From positions 124,001 to 188,000 of the forward strand of contig CBDCSZ010000051.1 in the NCBI GenBank assembly GCA_965221935.1: a DNA stretch of 64,000 nt, read 5' to 3'. The notes below the pieces were generated by a model. It worked only from the letters and a program-made list of their open reading frames with translations. It did not search any database and was not told the origin of the DNA. Both the position numbers and the translations under genes were made by a program. Below, piece by piece: positions 62,090 to 64,000 of the stretch (positions are counted from its first letter, which is position 1; each line of letters starts with the position of its first letter). The DNA comes from JAPOXR01 sp965221935. GTDB lineage: Bacteria > Pseudomonadota > Alphaproteobacteria > Rhodobacterales > Rhodobacteraceae.

Positions 62090-63346
62090 TCAGCGCTGCC
62101 GGTCGAACACGGGCGCGAACCTCTGTGCGTAACGCCCCCGCCACCAGTCCTCGAGCAGACCGGAAACGAACCGGTAATCGCCATCCTCGGGTTCGAGGTA
62201 GCCGTCGTGCTGCAGCACATGCAGAACATGGTCGACCGAGGCAGTGCTATCATCATCCTGCTCATCTCGTGTCGAGAACCAGCTGCGGTACCGGTCGACC
62301 GTCTCAGCGGCGATGCCAGCGTTGACCGCCGTTGCCGTCAGGATCTCCAGCGCAACCTTGTACCCCGCTCTCCCGAGGACAGTCTCCAGCCGGCCCTCGT
62401 AATGCTGCAGGTCGACCTGCCCCCGGACGCCCAGCATCTCCCGCACATAGACCCACTCGACGTCGTCCAGCGAGGCGCCTCTCCGCCCGGCGCGCCGCAG
62501 GTGATTGTGCATCCTGTCGAAGAACATCTGGACATGGTGCGGGATGCAGCAGCGCAACCTGCGGCACATGTCCTTGCAGGCATCCGGCGAAAGACCGACT
62601 TCATAGGACCCGTCAAGCGCCTCCAGGCAGGAAACGGCCGTCTCCTCGCGCCACGGTTTCAGGTCGTAGGGAGAAAAGATGTTAGCCTGGGCGCTGAGCC
62701 CGGCCTGTTCAAGCAGCGGCTCGAGGCTCACGCTACCCGACAGGATCATCGTGACCCGATCCCGATGGGATTGTCCCACCTTGCGCAGCCAGCTCAGGAA
62801 CGCGTCCGCTTCGCGCTTGCCCTCTGGCGTCAATCGCCCTGTCTCGTCCTTAAGCAGCCGGTTTACGAGTATCGGTAGCTCGTCGACCGCGAGCACGACC
62901 GGCCGGCCGTTTTCCGCCAGCGCGGCAAAGATTGCGCTCCCTCTATGCGGCCAGTTGCCGGCATCGATCCCGGCCCGCAGCTTCACCTTAAGATCCGCCA
63001 CCGACAGTTCCTCGATCCGGTCGCCGGCGTTCCTCACCAGGTTGGCGAAGCCGGTTATGATCCGGTCCCACGCCGCACCCACCGGCTTCGCCTGAACCCC
63101 GATTTCGGCAATCGCATCGGCCGGATCGGTGGCCGCCTCCAGATCGACGAAGACGACCTCGAATTCTCCCGATTCGGCCAACCGGCGCTGCAGCTCCCGG
63201 ACGAGGCTCGTCTTGCCCATGCGACGCTGTGCGGTCAGCAGGGTATGGGTTCCCTCCCGCACCCGCTCTTCCAGCACTTCAAGCTCCGTCTCGCGGTCGA
63301 AGAAGTTCTCTCCGTCGACCCAGTTGCTGCCGCCTTTTCGAATCAT
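62090..63346 (-). CDS. AAA-family ATPase, first gene of the ATPase pair
   Basis: 418 residues in an intact frame. Starts MIRKGGSNWVDGENFFDRET (the FFDRETEL lead seen before many STAND/Orc-like P-loops), Walker A LLTAQRRMGKTSLVRELQRR, Walker B PVVLAVDELPILVNRLL, sensor 1-like RVTMILSGSVSLEPLLEQAG, then a helical domain (ACKDMCRRLRCCIPHHVQMF) and a winged-helix-like C-terminus (HVLHVLQHDGYLEPEDGDYR, FVSGLLEDWWRGRYAQRF). Members of this group regulate or recruit partners by ATP-driven switching. The second gene encodes another ATPase with TPR repeats, so the two may form one complex. Biological role unknown. Confidence 0.8.
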   Translation of the reverse strand: MIRKGGSNWVDGENFFDRETELEVLEERVREGTHTLLTAQRRMGKTSLVRELQRRLAESGEFEVVFVDLEAATDPADAIAEIGVQAKPVGAAWDRIITGFANLVRNAGDRIEELSVADLKVKLRAGIDAGNWPHRGSAIFAALAENGRPVVLAVDELPILVNRLLKDETGRLTPEGKREADAFLSWLRKVGQSHRDRVTMILSGSVSLEPLLEQAGLSAQANIFSPYDLKPWREETAVSCLEALDGSYEVGLSPDACKDMCRRLRCCIPHHVQMFFDRMHNHLRRAGRRGASLDDVEWVYVREMLGVRGQVDLQHYEGRLETVLGRAGYKVALEILTATAVNAGIAAETVDRYRSWFSTRDEQDDDSTASVDHVLHVLQHDGYLEPEDGDYRFVSGLLEDWWRGRYAQRFAPVFDRQR

Positions 63347-63366
63347 TGCTGTCTTCCCACAATGCT

Positions 63367-63404
63367 GTTGGCAACAATATAGTTGGCAACAAATTTGTTG
63401 TCAA
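63367..63404. promoter_or_regulatory. Three palindromic boxes at 15-bp spacing upstream of the ATPase operon
   Basis: TTG-N-CAA boxes occur at 63368-63374 (TTGGCAA), 63383-63389 (TTGGCAA) and 63398-63404 (TTGTCAA), centres exactly 15 bp apart. The first two sit in identical GTTGGCAACAA units. They cover 22-58 bases upstream of the ATPase start (minus strand), where the promoter must be. Looks like a repeated operator. Confidence 0.55.
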
Positions 63405-64000
63405 TTTCCATTCCGGAACCTTTTTGAAAAGCCGGCCGCAGCTACCTGGGGTCTGCCGAATGCGAAGACTGGGGCCTGGTGGTTTGATTCATTCATTTGA
63501 TGCCATGTCCTGCGGCTTCTGGCAGCCTCCTTTCCATGCCTCGACGAGGTCTTCCGGCTTTCCTGCTCCAGCGGAACGGGCGGGCGTCGCTGGCGTTATT
63601 GAGGCGATGTGACCCTTGATCGCCGCGAAGGAAGGCAAGGCACCCCCACCTCACCACGCAGAAGAGCTTCCAGTTCGAAATAGGCCGGACCCGCGACCGG
63701 GCCGAGCTGTTCGCCGAAGACGGGAACGCGCGGGAGCCCCCGACAGCAGCCTTGTCTATGGACCGGGGGATTGCCGCACCGGAGCGCGGTCGCGGCGCCA
63801 ACAGGGACCTTGGTTTTTAAGGAAGCGTGGAAGAACGACCTGAACGGCGTCGGACGGACGGGAAAATGGGGCTGCAAAGTCGGGTGTCGATCCAGTAGGT
63901 ATGCTGCCGGGAAGGCGCACCGCCAACAGAAAGCTCGCGCCATAAGCAGCAGTGAGGGAAACGGCGATGCCGGCCGACGCGGAAACGAAGAGCCTTGCGG
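63405..64000. other. No assignable gene at the window end
   Basis: Frames on both strands (for example 63596-63943 minus, 63616-63843 plus) are arginine/proline-rich shadows of each other without recognisable motifs. A plus frame reading TTQKSFQFEIGRTRDRAELF is protein-like but has no start or family. The sequence probably belongs to a gene continuing past the window. Confidence 0.35.

Overview
The window looks like a chromosomal segment of a GC-rich alphaproteobacterium that lives on methylated amines. I infer this from the gene families (gmaS/mgs/mgd, tmo/tdm, glxBCD, xylA, GlxA-type and FadR-type regulators), the tightly overlapping operons and the codon use; no rRNA or tRNA gene is available to place it. 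The number of transposase fragments and broken genes suggests relaxed selection, for example a host-associated or low-population-size lineage. That last point is inference, and part of the frameshift load could be sequencing error.

Layout. (1) 0-11.2 kb: the N-methylglutamate pathway. A sarcosine-oxidase-like four-subunit N-methylglutamate dehydrogenase (minus strand) is divergent from an AraC/GlxA regulator, followed by mgsABC and gmaS. (2) 11.3-21.5 kb: an accessory region with lower-GC genes (ClpP-fold serine protease plus a coupled small gene), a group II intron that has lost its reverse transcriptase, a frameshifted gene with a GADWEW motif, TPR, recombinase and transposase debris, and one intact Uma2-type nuclease. 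(3) 22.4-32.4 kb: a sugar catabolic locus (TIM-barrel isomerase, xylose isomerase, ABC permease remnant, Gfo/Idh oxidoreductase) split by a nest of insertion sequences at 25.25-30.3 kb. Two of these have exact terminal inverted repeats and target duplications, and one encodes a DruA (DUF4338)-IS4 fusion transposase. (4) 32.4-40.4 kb: more debris (ankyrin, caspase-like, Panacea and DUF3179 genes, all broken), an intact IS1380 element and a class I glutamine amidotransferase. (5) 40.4-55.9 kb: a long plus-strand TMAO operon behind a divergent GntR regulator: FAD oxidoreductase, glutamine-synthetase-like ligase, glxBCD, an unknown 137-residue protein, a nitrilase, an unknown 191-residue protein, then tmoXVW and tdm. 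(6) 56-64 kb: a hipBA toxin-antitoxin pair, a decayed duplicate of the 3' end of tdm, and a two-gene operon of AAA ATPases, the second fused to winged-helix and about 13 TPR-like repeats and carrying several frameshifts.

How the genes work together. TmoXVW should import trimethylamine N-oxide and Tdm should split it to dimethylamine and formaldehyde. GmaS, MgsABC and the Mgd dehydrogenase then take methylamine through gamma-glutamylmethylamide and N-methylglutamate to glutamate and formaldehyde. The dimethylamine monooxygenase (Dmm) that would join the two halves is not in the window. The most interesting point is that the TMAO operon carries a second complete set of the same three modules (ligase, amidotransferase/FMN synthase, FAD oxidoreductase) with different details. 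It may be a parallel route for another amine.
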